Below, in pieces: positions 54,952 to 64,000 of a stretch of 64,000 nt of DNA. Location: contig NC_020188.1 in the NCBI RefSeq assembly GCF_000315915.1, forward strand, positions 637,501 through 701,500. The letters run 5' to 3'. The position numbers were made by a program, and so were the translations under genes. Each line of letters begins with the position of its first letter. Position 1 is the stretch's first letter. This stretch comes from Henningerozyma blattae CBS 6284 (taxonomy: Eukaryota; Ascomycota; Saccharomycetes; Saccharomycetales; Saccharomycetaceae). The notes beneath the pieces were generated by a model. It was not told the origin of the DNA. It ran no database searches and saw only the letters and a program-made list of their open reading frames with translations.

Positions 54952-56226
54952 TTAATAAAAAGCTGAACCAAGATAATTATTGCCACTACCCTTTAATTTT
55001 AAATTAGTTGACTTTTTAAGCAATTTCTTTCCTTGTTCGATATCTAAGCCTTGGAGAAGATTATTTTGTTTTGATAAAAAAGGATTTTGCTGAGTTTCTA
55101 ATTCATTTTTCTCATTAATACTATATATTGCTCTAACTGTGAATTTAGATTTTCCCTGTTCAATAATGAGTATTTTTTGTTCAGTATTGGTGGTGACTTC
55201 TTTTGGTCGTACAAATGTTGTTGATCTTGTTTGCTGATTGTTGGTTAAGATATTTTTTTGATTGATATGCTTCTTTTTCAAATTTATAGCTTTATACTTA
55301 ATTTCTGGTGAGCCAGTATGCTGAATCATTTTATCGTTAGCATAATTGTTCTTATCTTCATTAAATTTTTTAAATAACTCTAAGTATACTTTAATTCTTT
55401 GAAATAAATCTTCAGAAACTGTTGTAGGGGAAGAATCTTTTATCGAGAATTCGTTAATTTTCTTTACTAGTTGTTTTTTAAAGGATTTAGAGGAATTTAG
55501 AAGTCTCCCATCATCACCTCTTAATGACAAGATTGGACCAAAAATATTAGAAGTTAGCCAAATATCAAGATATATTGTATCAATTTCATTAAATGTGTTG
55601 ATAAATCTTCGTCCTATTGCTTGTGTTGTAACATTATTGAAATCCCCTACCAACTTTTGAGAAATAAAAGAGGAAGCAAAAAAATTATCAAAAGTATCAA
55701 TTGAGATTACTTTTTCTAAAAATATAAACATCTTGTCAATAGTTTCTAATAATTCTTTACAATTCCAAATTTCTGAAATTGGAGTCAATTTTAGACTCTT
55801 AAAAGTTGATAGGTTTTCAAATTCGTTAAAGTCTTCAAATGATTCTTTAACCCCAAAAATAAATAATTTTTTTAAAACAGTTAAGAGACCCATTTCTTTT
55901 TCATTTGTTTGGTCTACATCTTGCTCATTAAAAATTATGGGCAAGAAGGGATTTATCTCAATTAATGCATTTAGATTTTTCTTCCAATCGTTATAATTTG
56001 AACCATCATTTTTTAGTTTAGGTAATTTTTCTAATTCTTCCTGTAGATAAGTTTGTCTTGCACAAATATGGCCATACTGTAAGCCTTTCAAAGAATGATT
56101 GCTATGTTTATTAAATTTCTTCAATATATTGAATTCTTCAAATTCAACTGGTATTGAGATTAACTTCGAATCATTTTGTCCAACCGAATCTTCAGGAATG
56201 GATATTATTGAATTTTCAAGAGACAT
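54952..56226 (-). CDS. Ty1/copia Gag-like protein (copy B)
   Basis: A 424-residue predicted protein, upstream member of the pair. It aligns with copy A through SLKGLQYGHICARQTYLQ, LEKLPKLKNDGSNYNDWKKN (Gag signature at about 68-84) and the helices INPFLPIIFNE and LLTVLKKLFIFGVKESFEDF. Identity by eye is about one quarter to one third. The C-terminal ~100 residues differ: copy B has a Lys/Asn/Gln-rich tail without the Cys/His motif of copy A. No pol sequence follows it. The ATG at 56226 is the first in frame; TGTTGG occurs on the same strand at 56330, about 100 bp before it, which could be a leftover LTR start but is too close to contain a full LTR. Its function is unknown; a capsid-like assembly is the natural guess. 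Confidence 0.65.
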   Translation of the reverse strand: MSLENSIISIPEDSVGQNDSKLISIPVEFEEFNILKKFNKHSNHSLKGLQYGHICARQTYLQEELEKLPKLKNDGSNYNDWKKNLNALIEINPFLPIIFNEQDVDQTNEKEMGLLTVLKKLFIFGVKESFEDFNEFENLSTFKSLKLTPISEIWNCKELLETIDKMFIFLEKVISIDTFDNFFASSFISQKLVGDFNNVTTQAIGRRFINTFNEIDTIYLDIWLTSNIFGPILSLRGDDGRLLNSSKSFKKQLVKKINEFSIKDSSPTTVSEDLFQRIKVYLELFKKFNEDKNNYANDKMIQHTGSPEIKYKAINLKKKHINQKNILTNNQQTRSTTFVRPKEVTTNTEQKILIIEQGKSKFTVRAIYSINEKNELETQQNPFLSKQNNLLQGLDIEQGKKLLKKSTNLKLKGSGNNYLGSAFY

Positions 56227-57148
56227 ATTTTTTTGTTTAATTGAATATTTTAGAAATTAATCTTTTCTGCAAAAGAGTATAATTGCTATTATTTGCCTTC
56301 TATTGAACTAAAAACTGTAAATATCCAACAACGACTAATACATGAATTATTCCATTATGAAATCATTTTATAGTTGTTTTTACTGGTATTCTTTTTAAAT
56401 ATCACTTCCATTCTTGTCTTTATTATGATGTTCACATATTTTTAAGGAAATTTTCCGAATTACAATATCTAAATATTAGGGCGGTTATTCTTGTAAAATA
56501 TTAGTGTTACACGCTTTGAGGGAAAGGGACGATAAATACATAATACATGATTACACTTGCCAGAATTTGTGAATTTGTTTAGAGTGCTGAAAAGAAAGTA
56601 AATAAACTAAAGTGAATTAAGTAGCAGAGGAGGTATTGAGCAAATGAAAATGTAGAGTCTTGAAATAAGGATTATATTCAAAGGCAGATATTATTCAGTT
56701 AACCAATAACAAAACTAAAAAATAAATAAATAAGAAAGAAAAAGATAATTATTTAAAAGTTTAGAGATGAGACTGTAATAAGGTAATTATAGCTCAGGTG
56801 TTAGTAGAAATATTGTGCCGAGAAACAAGGTGCAATAATTAGAAGTCCGTGAAGTATAAAATTAGAGAAAGTTTTATTTTATTAGGAGATACAAGATTAT
56901 TTTATAGAATTAGATGAAATTATATACTACAGTATTTGAATATATATGTGCATTTGTATGTGGTATCACTCTGCACATATTAAAACATTCTTTCTATGGA
57001 GAGTGTATCATTGGTAACATGAAACTGTAGTTTACATTTTCTTAAAGAAAGAATTTTAATTAAGATAAATGAATTGAAGAAAATAATACTATTTTAGTTA
57101 GCTTTTCAGATAAGTTATACAATCTAAATACCGAAATATATTGAGAAA
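56227..57148. other. intergenic Gag-like copy B - PDC
   Basis: 922 bp: 5' flank of Gag-like copy B and 3' flank of the PDC gene. It is AT-rich with no recognised gene. A TTTTCCGAATTACAA near 56450 resembles the core of CDEIII, but no other centromere part is nearby. Confidence 0.45.
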
Positions 57149-58840
57149 CTACTGCTTAGCATTGATTGAGGCGGTTAACTCTGCTTGAGAAATTAAATTA
57201 GATGGTGCATCCATAGTTGGTAGCATGACTTCAATCATTCTGATTTTAGAATTCTGATTAAATTCCGGATTTTGAGTTAAAATATTCCATTCCCCAGTGG
57301 TTGCTACTCTCACTGCTTGGTAATCCTTAGCACCAAAAGTTGATAGCAATTCTAAGTTATTCCATGGTTGAATTTCATTATATTGCGCTGTTGGTCCATG
57401 GATTAATCGTTCGATAGTATAACCATCATTATTTAAAACAAATAAATATGGTTTTAGATTCCAATTGACCATGGTAGAGATTTCTTGAACAGTCAATTGT
57501 AAAGAACCATCACCAATGAATAAAACTACTCTCTTCTTTGGATCTATTTCTTCAGCAGCAAAAGCAGCACCAAGTACACAACCACCTGTGAAACCAATTG
57601 AGCCCCATAATACTTGAGAAATACCATATGTGTTCTTTGGAAAATAAGTTTGGTTAATACCAAAAGCGGAAGTACCTGTCTCAGTTAAAACAATGTCACC
57701 TTCTTGTAAGAAATTGCCCAATTGGTTCCATAACCATTCTTGTCTCAACGGAGTTTCTGGAGAAGTCTTTGGGTTTGCTAGGATTGGAGCTGGGACAGCT
57801 ACTGGTTTATAATTCTTGACCACTTCGCCAATCTTTGTAATTAATTTACTTAAGACAAATTTCATTTGAATACCTTCATAAACAGCATTTTTGATCTTAG
57901 TATGGTCAGAATGGAATTCAATAACATTTTTTGTCTCATAATTGTATGAAAATGAACCTGTGTTAAAATCAGATAATAAAGCACCAATAGACAAAATCAA
58001 GTCTGCAGATTCAACAGCTTTCTTTACTTCTGGTCTAGTTAAAGTGCCAACATAGACACCACCAAATCTTGGGTGTTGTTCATTAATTGAACCCTTACCC
58101 ATTGGTGTAACAAAGGATGGAAATTGAGTAATATCAATTAATTTTTCAGTTTCAGCTTTGACATCATGTCTTGAAGCACAAGCATCAGCAATAATAATTG
58201 GATTTTTTGCTTGTTTAACCATTTCCAGGATAGTTTGAATCACTTCGGACTCAGAATCAGCGTCATTTGGTCTTAAAGATAAATCAATTGGAGTTTGTAG
58301 CAAAGATACTGGAACCATTGCGTTAACTAGGTTAACTGGTAAACCCAAATAAACAGGTCTTTGCATAACGTAGGCAGTTTTAATGCATCTATCAATTTCA
58401 GCTGGAGCAGTAGTAACATCTTTGATCATTACAGCAGTTTCCGAAATTTCAGAAGACATTCTATAAAAAGCATTAAAATCACCATCACCTAACGTATGAT
58501 GTAACAATAATTTTTTAGCTTGAGCTTCTAAAGATGGTACACCGACAACATGCAAGACACCTACATGTTCAGCGTAAGAACCAGCAATACCATTTAAAGC
58601 AGATAATTCACCGACACCAAAAGTAGTAATCATACAGGACATACCTTTAATTCTTGCATAACCGTCGGCAGCATAAGCAGCATTTAATTCATTAGCATTA
58701 CCAACCCATCTCATGCCTGGGATTTCATATATTTTATCCAATAATGGTAAATTGAAATCACCTGGTAAACCAAATATGGTTTGAATTTTTATTTGGTTTA
58801 ATCTTTCAAAAAGGTATCTACCTAAAGTAACTTGAGACAT
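57149..58840 (-). CDS. PDC1: pyruvate decarboxylase
   Basis: A 563-residue ThDP-dependent enzyme, exactly the usual length of yeast Pdc1/5/6. It converts pyruvate to acetaldehyde and CO2 in alcoholic fermentation in the cytosol. Key residues are visible: the cofactor Glu in VGNANELNAAYAADGYA (Glu51), the active-site HH pair in LLLHHTLGDGDF, and the ThDP motif GDGSLQLTVQEIS ending at NNDGYTIE. Codon use is only moderately biased (many TTA, AAA and some ATA), weaker than expected for the main glycolytic isozyme, which suggests a secondary PDC5/PDC6-like copy. Synteny to S. cerevisiae PDC loci is not seen, so the number in the symbol is uncertain. Confidence 0.9.
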   Translation of the reverse strand: MSQVTLGRYLFERLNQIKIQTIFGLPGDFNLPLLDKIYEIPGMRWVGNANELNAAYAADGYARIKGMSCMITTFGVGELSALNGIAGSYAEHVGVLHVVGVPSLEAQAKKLLLHHTLGDGDFNAFYRMSSEISETAVMIKDVTTAPAEIDRCIKTAYVMQRPVYLGLPVNLVNAMVPVSLLQTPIDLSLRPNDADSESEVIQTILEMVKQAKNPIIIADACASRHDVKAETEKLIDITQFPSFVTPMGKGSINEQHPRFGGVYVGTLTRPEVKKAVESADLILSIGALLSDFNTGSFSYNYETKNVIEFHSDHTKIKNAVYEGIQMKFVLSKLITKIGEVVKNYKPVAVPAPILANPKTSPETPLRQEWLWNQLGNFLQEGDIVLTETGTSAFGINQTYFPKNTYGISQVLWGSIGFTGGCVLGAAFAAEEIDPKKRVVLFIGDGSLQLTVQEISTMVNWNLKPYLFVLNNDGYTIERLIHGPTAQYNEIQPWNNLELLSTFGAKDYQAVRVATTGEWNILTQNPEFNQNSKIRMIEVMLPTMDAPSNLISQAELTASINAKQ

Positions 58841-59835
58841 TGTTAGTGTGATGGTATTTTAGAAATATAAGTGAAATATTTTGTAAATTAATGTTTGATG
58901 AATAAATAATGTAGTTTGGCTTTTATATACGAAAGTTTTTAAAATAGTAGTAAGCCCTAAACATAATTGCATAATTAAGCCTGTCACGAAAAGAGCTGTA
59001 GTTGTGGCATTCGGAGCAGGTATATTATCATCTGTTGGCATATTAGGTCATGCCATTTTTAATATTTTATGTCGTTGTTTCGTATGATGATAGTAGAGTT
59101 AAAAATATGTGATGATCTAGATTTTTGGCTACGCGGCAAAAGTAGATCATGAAATGCGTGCAAATAGGAATTTAAAAATGCCGTATGGGACAAACTTTTT
59201 TTTTCATAAATATAATTGTTTGTAAAAAATATTAGAATAATTGAAAAATCTATTGAAAATCTACGTTAGTGCATAGGTTTGTAATTTGTTAACTATAAAT
59301 ACAGCTATTTCGATGGCGAAATAGAATAGTAAATAAAAAATAATAAAAATAATAAAAGAGCAGTAAATATACATTAAGATATCTTGATCTTTGAAGCAAA
59401 ATCTCTAACTAAACTTTGAAAAAAAGTAAAATGGAACTTAGAGATGAATCTTTGATGAATATAATAAGAATATCGTAATAAGAAAAAAAGAAATAAACAA
59501 ATGAGAAATCAAAATAAACAAATGAAATGTTGAAATAAATAAATGAGATGTTAATAAACAAATGAGGAATTGAAATAGAAAAATGTTAATCGTTAATTGT
59601 CTAGGTATGAGAGATGGCAAATGCATACTTCAAAGTTTGGTAATTACGTATATAAAAAAAGAAGCAGATTATTTTAAGATTACCTTAGGGATATCTCAAA
59701 TATTTCTTGCAAGTCGACTTGTATCTTTATTCTTTTTTTTTCCTTGTAATTATTATGAATTTTGTTTACGCACATAAATATTTTTATATGTGTACGTTTA
59801 TGCTTTATTTATTCATTTTTTCTGGTTAGATTTCA
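58841..59835. other. PDC promoter and SKN1 3' flank
   Basis: 995 bp. A TATA box (TATATAAAAG on the minus strand, about 58919-58928) lies some 80 bp upstream of PDC. Imperfect 20-21-bp tandem repeats of AATAAACAAATGAGAAAT lie at 59491-59585. No gene was recognised. Confidence 0.5.
59491..59585 (+). repeat. imperfect 20-21-bp tandem repeat
   Basis: About four and a half units of AAATAAACAAATGAGAAATC-like sequence, between PDC and SKN1. Confidence 0.7.
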
Positions 59836-62481
59836 TCAACTATCAAAAGAAAATTTTGAAGACTTACAATTTCCTGTCAAAATATTTTCTGGGAAGGAAT
59901 AACCAGCAGCTGTCCAACTTGTTAGATTAGCATTTGAATAGGCATTCAAATGATTTTGAATATAATCGTAAGTTGGGTAATCTTCAGGATCACAAGTGAT
60001 GGAAATGGCATCCTTTGGTTGATATAATCTAACGTAATCAATTGAGAATGTTACTGGGAAATAAATCATTTGCCAATCAATATAAGCCCAATTATTGGAA
60101 ATACCTAAGTTCATAACGATAGACATTGGTTCCTTACTAATTCTTCTCCAACCAATATTACCATTTGGGTGTAATGCGGTAGCATAGATTGTATAAGTAG
60201 CTGTATCACCAACGTACCAAGTTATATAACCATTGTCGTTATCATTTAAATATTCGATGGAATATGTTTGAAAATACCCTGCATCTTCACCGAATTGATA
60301 CCATGTTGTATTTAAGGTGGAGACAGCAGAGACAGCTTGTTGGAAAGGGCCACCACAATAAGAATTCATTTGAGTAGTAGTGAAATTATAGACTTCAATA
60401 AAATCATAATCTGGGATGTACCAAATATCAAAAGGAGCAATTTGCAAAGATTGAGATGCTATACCTACACCTAATGTAGTATCGGCTTCACCTTCAATGA
60501 TATCTAATTCTGGAGCACCTCTACCTGTACCTTGATTTGGATGATCTTCACCATCACATGTACACACACTTAATCTTTGTCCCGGTAAGTAAGAAATACC
60601 ATCTGGAGAACTTTGATTTGGAGTAATACCAGCGTCACAATCTTCATAACTATAAGGCCATAGACCTTCAGTGGAAGCTAGATAACCTGGTCTTGCTAAA
60701 TTACCCATTGTCCATAAACCAGGCCATAACCCTGTGACACGACCATAATTTGGTAAATTACCTGAAATTTCTAGAGCACCTTGAGTGAAACAAACCTTAT
60801 TCCAACTTTGCAACATACCCGATCTATAATATAATCCATGGTTTTTGTAGGCATCCATTCTTAACTGTAAAGTACCATTTCTTGTAGTGGCAGCATCTGG
60901 TGCGTACCATTCCAAATCCTTAGTAGCATCGTAATGAATATCTGGTGCAGTCCAGAATTGATCATCACCTTCATAGAAAGTTCTTCCCTCTGCATTAAAT
61001 TCATCTGAGAATACCAATGGCCAAGTTTCACCGTCTTTTGATAATCTTGTCTTCGCTGAGGCGGGAGTATCTGGGTCAACCAAATATGTTCTAATGGCAG
61101 CCAACTGTGGATATTTGTAATTTGTGAGACGTTCCACGGCTTCTGTTGAATTGTCACCATTATTAATATATACTAAATTATTAGAATGATGATCATGTAT
61201 ATTAGTTGCACCAGTGAAAGTTAAGGCTGGTAATACGACAAATAAGGCTAACCCACCAAGTACTAATATTAGTAAACCTACAAGACCACCAAAGGAACGT
61301 AAACTCATATGTTTAAAATCTTCTCTAAATCTATGTCTATCAAGACGTGCCTCTTCTTCTGGATTTGGATTATGTAGGAAATCATCTTCTTCTTTTTCAT
61401 CTAAAGTTAGGGGGAAATATGTTGCTGGATAACCACCGAATGGTGATGCAGTTAAATCTTTATTGATGGATGGTTCATTTATGGAGTGCACTTCATCTTT
61501 TTCTAAATATGAAGAAGATTTTCCCGGGGTAGTACTAATATTATTATTTGAACTTGAATTTTGTTTCCATTGTTTCAATAACGCTTGCTTGGAACCAACA
61601 ACTGGGTATCTATCGTAATCATTGGTTTGCATAATGACGCTATCTGGGGAAGAAACGTTTGGAGAGTTTTGTAAATATTTCAAGTTATAGGGACTATTAG
61701 CTTGATTGATTAAAGTTCTTATTGGTGTCTTATAGTCTGGATTAGCATTAGCAAAAGTTCCATTTATATTACTGAAACTGTTCATGGAATTCATTACTGG
61801 TGTTTTTATATTCATATAACTATTTCTAATCACGTTTGGAGGTATGGATTCTATTTCTTCCACAGTTGTATTGTTTATATCGGGTACTTTATTAGCAATA
61901 CTACTTCTCTTGGCATAATAGCCTGAGTACTCTTGTCTTTGATCGTTTAAGTCTTCCACCATATAAGGTGAACGAGGACTTAAAGCAGATGTAGTAGGTA
62001 AACTATTATTATTATTATTATTATGATGATGATGATTACGGTGTTGATTTGAATGTCCTGTATGATTACCTGAGCTCGAATGTGAGCCCGTTTGGTTACT
62101 ACTCCCATGGTTTGAATTGCTATTTAAAATATCACTAGTAGAGGATATGCTTAGCGAAGTGGAGGTATTCGTTGTGGTAGTGCTTTCTCTTTTTTCTCTA
62201 TCAAGTATTGGATAATGTTCTGGATTGAAAGGGTTGTTTAATGCTCTTGTACTATCGTCACTGCTTATGAATTCCTCATTAGAACCGTATACTATGGTGT
62301 TTGTATGGTGTTCCATGGAAGCATCATTATCTGTCAAAAGGTTTAAGTCACTGGAAAAAGAAGGTGGGTTAGTGGGAGAGTCTAGTGATTCTACCGAGTC
62401 CTGTCGAGGAGAGTGGGATTTCTTCCCTCTACTACTAGAACTATTCTGGTTGAATATGTTTGTTAGCTTTCTAATAGGCAT
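59836..62481 (-). CDS. SKN1: beta-1,6-glucan synthesis protein Skn1/Kre6
   Basis: An 881-residue type II membrane protein of the Skn1/Kre6 family, needed for cell-wall beta-1,6-glucan. Layout: a cytoplasmic, low-complexity N-terminus of about 385 residues with a His/Asn run; one signal-anchor helix (GGLVGLLILVLGGLALFVVL, about 393-412); then a lumenal GH16-like domain with FSDEFNAEGRTFYEGDDQFW, GLWPGLWTMGNLARPGY, the catalytic-type motif ELDIIEGEAD and several N-glycosylation sequons. The C-terminus resembles the family (FSIDYVRLYQP). At 881 residues it is longer than Skn1 (771) and Kre6 (720), mainly in the N-terminus. The BTN2-like gene upstream in tandem fits both BTN2-SKN1 and CUR1-KRE6, so the choice is not settled. 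Confidence 0.9.
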   Translation of the reverse strand: MPIRKLTNIFNQNSSSSRGKKSHSPRQDSVESLDSPTNPPSFSSDLNLLTDNDASMEHHTNTIVYGSNEEFISSDDSTRALNNPFNPEHYPILDREKRESTTTTNTSTSLSISSTSDILNSNSNHGSSNQTGSHSSSGNHTGHSNQHRNHHHHNNNNNNSLPTTSALSPRSPYMVEDLNDQRQEYSGYYAKRSSIANKVPDINNTTVEEIESIPPNVIRNSYMNIKTPVMNSMNSFSNINGTFANANPDYKTPIRTLINQANSPYNLKYLQNSPNVSSPDSVIMQTNDYDRYPVVGSKQALLKQWKQNSSSNNNISTTPGKSSSYLEKDEVHSINEPSINKDLTASPFGGYPATYFPLTLDEKEEDDFLHNPNPEEEARLDRHRFREDFKHMSLRSFGGLVGLLILVLGGLALFVVLPALTFTGATNIHDHHSNNLVYINNGDNSTEAVERLTNYKYPQLAAIRTYLVDPDTPASAKTRLSKDGETWPLVFSDEFNAEGRTFYEGDDQFWTAPDIHYDATKDLEWYAPDAATTRNGTLQLRMDAYKNHGLYYRSGMLQSWNKVCFTQGALEISGNLPNYGRVTGLWPGLWTMGNLARPGYLASTEGLWPYSYEDCDAGITPNQSSPDGISYLPGQRLSVCTCDGEDHPNQGTGRGAPELDIIEGEADTTLGVGIASQSLQIAPFDIWYIPDYDFIEVYNFTTTQMNSYCGGPFQQAVSAVSTLNTTWYQFGEDAGYFQTYSIEYLNDNDNGYITWYVGDTATYTIYATALHPNGNIGWRRISKEPMSIVMNLGISNNWAYIDWQMIYFPVTFSIDYVRLYQPKDAISITCDPEDYPTYDYIQNHLNAYSNANLTSWTAAGYSFPENILTGNCKSSKFSFDS

Positions 62482-62557
62482 TTAGAAAAGAGTGGTTTGG
62501 TAACGAGTGTGGTGGTGAAAAGTGTCGTGGTTAAAATGTTTTTTGGGTTGTAACAGT

Positions 62558-62660
62558 GAGCTTAAGTTATAGTGGTGTAGTAAGCTTGAGTTATAGTAGT
62601 GTAGTAAGTTTGAGTGCAATAAGCTTGAGTGTAGTAAGCTTGAGTTATAGTGGTATGTGA
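62558..62660. repeat. imperfect tandem repeat, TAAGCTTGAGTTATAGTGGTG-like units
   Basis: Five units of 15-24 bp sharing AAGCTTGAGT lie 80-180 bp upstream of the SKN1/KRE6 start. Confidence 0.75.
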
Positions 62661-63278
62661 GCTGGAGCTGGAGCTTGTTTTTTGCTTTTGGATTAATTCG
62701 AGTTTAAAAATACAAGTTAAAAAAAGTTTTTGTAAATTTTATTTATTTATTGAGAAATAGAGAAAAGAGTTTAGGAAAATGAGATAGATTGAAAGGGAGG
62801 CTCGAAATTCCAATCGCCAATTTGACACGAAAAGAAAATGATAAAGGATATATTTATTATTAGTATTATGATTATGAGACAATATTTGTGGTTATTTATT
62901 TTAGCAAGACGGGATTGAAGTTTCGTTGTTTATTGGCAGGGAGCAAACAAAACGGGAGACAGAGGGTTAAGCAAGAGAGGAATAAACAACAAGTGCAAGT
63001 GACCCAAACTAATCGAATAATCAACACTGTGTGTGTCAAAGAGGTAATATGAGTACTCAAGTCGATATTTCAGGAGATAGAATATAGAGGATTGTGCAAA
63101 AAAGGATGATACTTTCCAGGATAATATTTCACAGGTTATTTTCACATGATATGGGATAGATATTTTCAAATTAGAAGCATTTATTTTTTCTTCTTTGCAC
63201 AAGCCAATTTTTGCGGTGTCCAGCGCGAGCTCCCAAAAAGGAAACAGCCTGCTGACAAAAACGGCGCAGGGAGGGTAA

Positions 63279-63284
63279 ACGCGT
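63279..63284. promoter_or_regulatory. MCB element ACGCGT
   Basis: A perfect MluI cell-cycle box about 800 bp upstream of the SKN1/KRE6 start. The Mbp1-Swi6 (MBF) complex uses ACGCGT for G1/S expression; many wall genes are G1-controlled. The distance is large, so a role is uncertain. Confidence 0.4.
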
Positions 63285-63349
63285 GGATAGGGTTCGTATA
63301 CCGGGTGGACAGGGCTTCCTAGGGTTGGTTTTGTAAGCGCCGAGGTTTG

Positions 63350-63367
63350 CACGTGCCTGGTCACGTG
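63350..63367. promoter_or_regulatory. paired CACGTG E-boxes
   Basis: CACGTG at 63350-63355 and 63362-63367, 12 bp apart centre to centre, in the GC-rich part of the SKN1-BTN2 spacer. This close pairing resembles bHLH (Cbf1/Pho4/Tye7) sites. Confidence 0.45.
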
Positions 63368-63492
63368 TGCCTGCTGCTAACAATTTTATACAGAATCTGG
63401 AAAAGGGAATGTTTATCCGTGCACCATCGTCATTATTTTTTTGGGGCGGCTCAATCGGGAATTTCCGGAGTTCCGTGCCGATCTCGCAGCTG

Positions 63493-63508
63493 AGATCTGG
63501 CCAGATCT
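63493..63508. repeat. 16-bp perfect palindrome
   Basis: AGATCTGGCCAGATCT is its own reverse complement and lies about 190 bp beyond the stop of the BTN2-like gene. Confidence 0.9.
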
Positions 63509-63700
63509 GACAGAGGCCATCCAGTGCTGTATAGGGAAAACGTTTCCGCAAGTGGAAGCGATGCCGTAATGAGGGATCGGCTGCTGGCTAGAGGCGGAAA
63601 ATGTTCCTTTGTATTATTAAGTGTACAGATGCGTTAAAAAAATATGTATAGATGCGTTTACATATAGGGATAAATAAATGCTAATATAGGTGTTTTGTGT

Positions 63701-64000
63701 CTATAGTTCCTCGACAATAGAGTTTTCATTATCTAATGGCGTGAACAATGTTTCGTGGTATCGGCCAATCTCTTCGTCTTCAATTTCTTCCAATATAGGT
63801 GAATGCCATTCAATATGGGTTTCCTCAATTGTGTCGTTGCTGTTTTTGTTCTTGTGACTTTTGGAAGTACGTTTTTTGTGTTTGCGTGTACAGTGGTGTG
63901 GATGGTGTCTCTTGGGTTTCGATCTAATTGGTTCACAGTTTGATGCCTCTTTGTGTAGCATTAGCGTTAAAACTGCTTCGATGTTGCCTTCATCAGTTTC
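63701..64000 (-). CDS. BTN2: Btn2/Cur1 family protein-sorting factor (partial, C-terminal part)
   Basis: The last 99 codons of a gene whose start is beyond the right window edge; the frame is open to base 64000 without a stop. The C-terminus (HSPILEEIEDEEIGRYHE, then NSIVEEL) matches my knowledge of the yeast Btn2 end (HASPLLEDVEDEEVDRYNE ... NSIIEEI). A Lys/Arg/His-rich stretch precedes it (KPKRHHPHHCTRKHKKR). Btn2 and its paralog Cur1 are small-Hsp-like factors that sort misfolded proteins and affect prion curing and endosome traffic. The tandem arrangement with SKN1/KRE6 equals that in S. cerevisiae. Confidence 0.8.
   Translation of the reverse strand, partial: ETDEGNIEAVLTLMLHKEASNCEPIRSKPKRHHPHHCTRKHKKRTSKSHKNKNSNDTIEETHIEWHSPILEEIEDEEIGRYHETLFTPLDNENSIVEEL

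Larger units (their letters stand above)
62482..63700. other. SKN1/KRE6 promoter and BTN2 3' region
   Basis: 1.2 kb. It contains tandem repeats at 62558-62660, and a GC-rich part at about 63200-63600 with an MCB (ACGCGT), two CACGTG E-boxes and a 16-bp palindrome. Open frames at 62930-63551 run through these repeats and GC-rich DNA and are not taken as genes. Confidence 0.6.

Noticed and set aside
62930..63551. Overlapping minus-strand open frames between SKN1 and BTN2
   Set aside because: They run through GC-rich regulatory DNA, overlap each other in different frames and show no recognisable domain.

Overview
The window is nuclear DNA of a budding yeast of the family Saccharomycetaceae. It is AT-rich and compact, its genes are almost intron-free, and nearly every gene has a recognisable Saccharomyces cerevisiae homolog. 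Gene order combines S. cerevisiae regions that the whole-genome duplication separated. Chromosome VI-left genes (LPD1, GNA1, MDJ1, WWM1, CDC4, BLM10, SEC4) are interleaved with XVI-left genes (CTF19, VTC3/ULP1, HST2, RET3, TRM44, SUV3, RMI1, MET12, RAD1), and IV-right genes (TRS23, VHS1, PRP28) are interleaved with the same XVI-left series. Some genes expected on an unduplicated ancestral chromosome are missing, for example SMC1 between CDC4 and BLM10. I therefore infer a post-duplication species with its own gene-loss pattern (a Kazachstania-, Naumovozyma- or Tetrapisispora-like lineage); the genus is not established.

Layout. 1-6 kb: 5' part of LPD1, then GNA1, EMA19, MDJ1, CTF19 and WWM1. 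6-7.9 kb: a long intergenic region with a cluster of Tbf1-like motifs beside several hairpins, a possible non-coding RNA locus. 7.9-26 kb: CDC4, BLM10, SEC4, a VTC2/VTC3 gene, ULP1 and HST2. 26.9-30.2 kb: a tRNA-Asn followed by a graveyard of Ty1/copia remains (LTRs, a dead integrase piece, duplicated LTR-linked fragments). 30.7-37 kb: RET3, TRM44, SUV3. 37.5-42 kb: an SKS1/VHS1 kinase and TRS23, separated by a GC-rich island, then a minisatellite and a broken Old Yellow Enzyme gene. 42-52 kb: RMI1, MET12, RAD1, PRP28, CWC2. 52.5-56.2 kb: two tandem intact genes encoding Ty1/copia Gag-like proteins without pol. 57-64 kb: a pyruvate decarboxylase, a SKN1/KRE6 glucan-synthesis gene and the 3' part of a BTN2/CUR1 gene.

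Most genes are housekeeping: mitochondrial metabolism and proteostasis (LPD1, MDJ1, SUV3), cell cycle and kinetochore (CDC4, CTF19), SUMO and proteasome biology (ULP1, BLM10), vesicle traffic (SEC4, RET3, TRS23), DNA repair (RAD1, RMI1) and splicing (PRP28, CWC2). The strongest candidate for an undescribed system is the Gag-like pair. They are diverged paralogs that both kept a full reading frame next to no recognisable polymerase gene, which suggests domesticated capsid genes.
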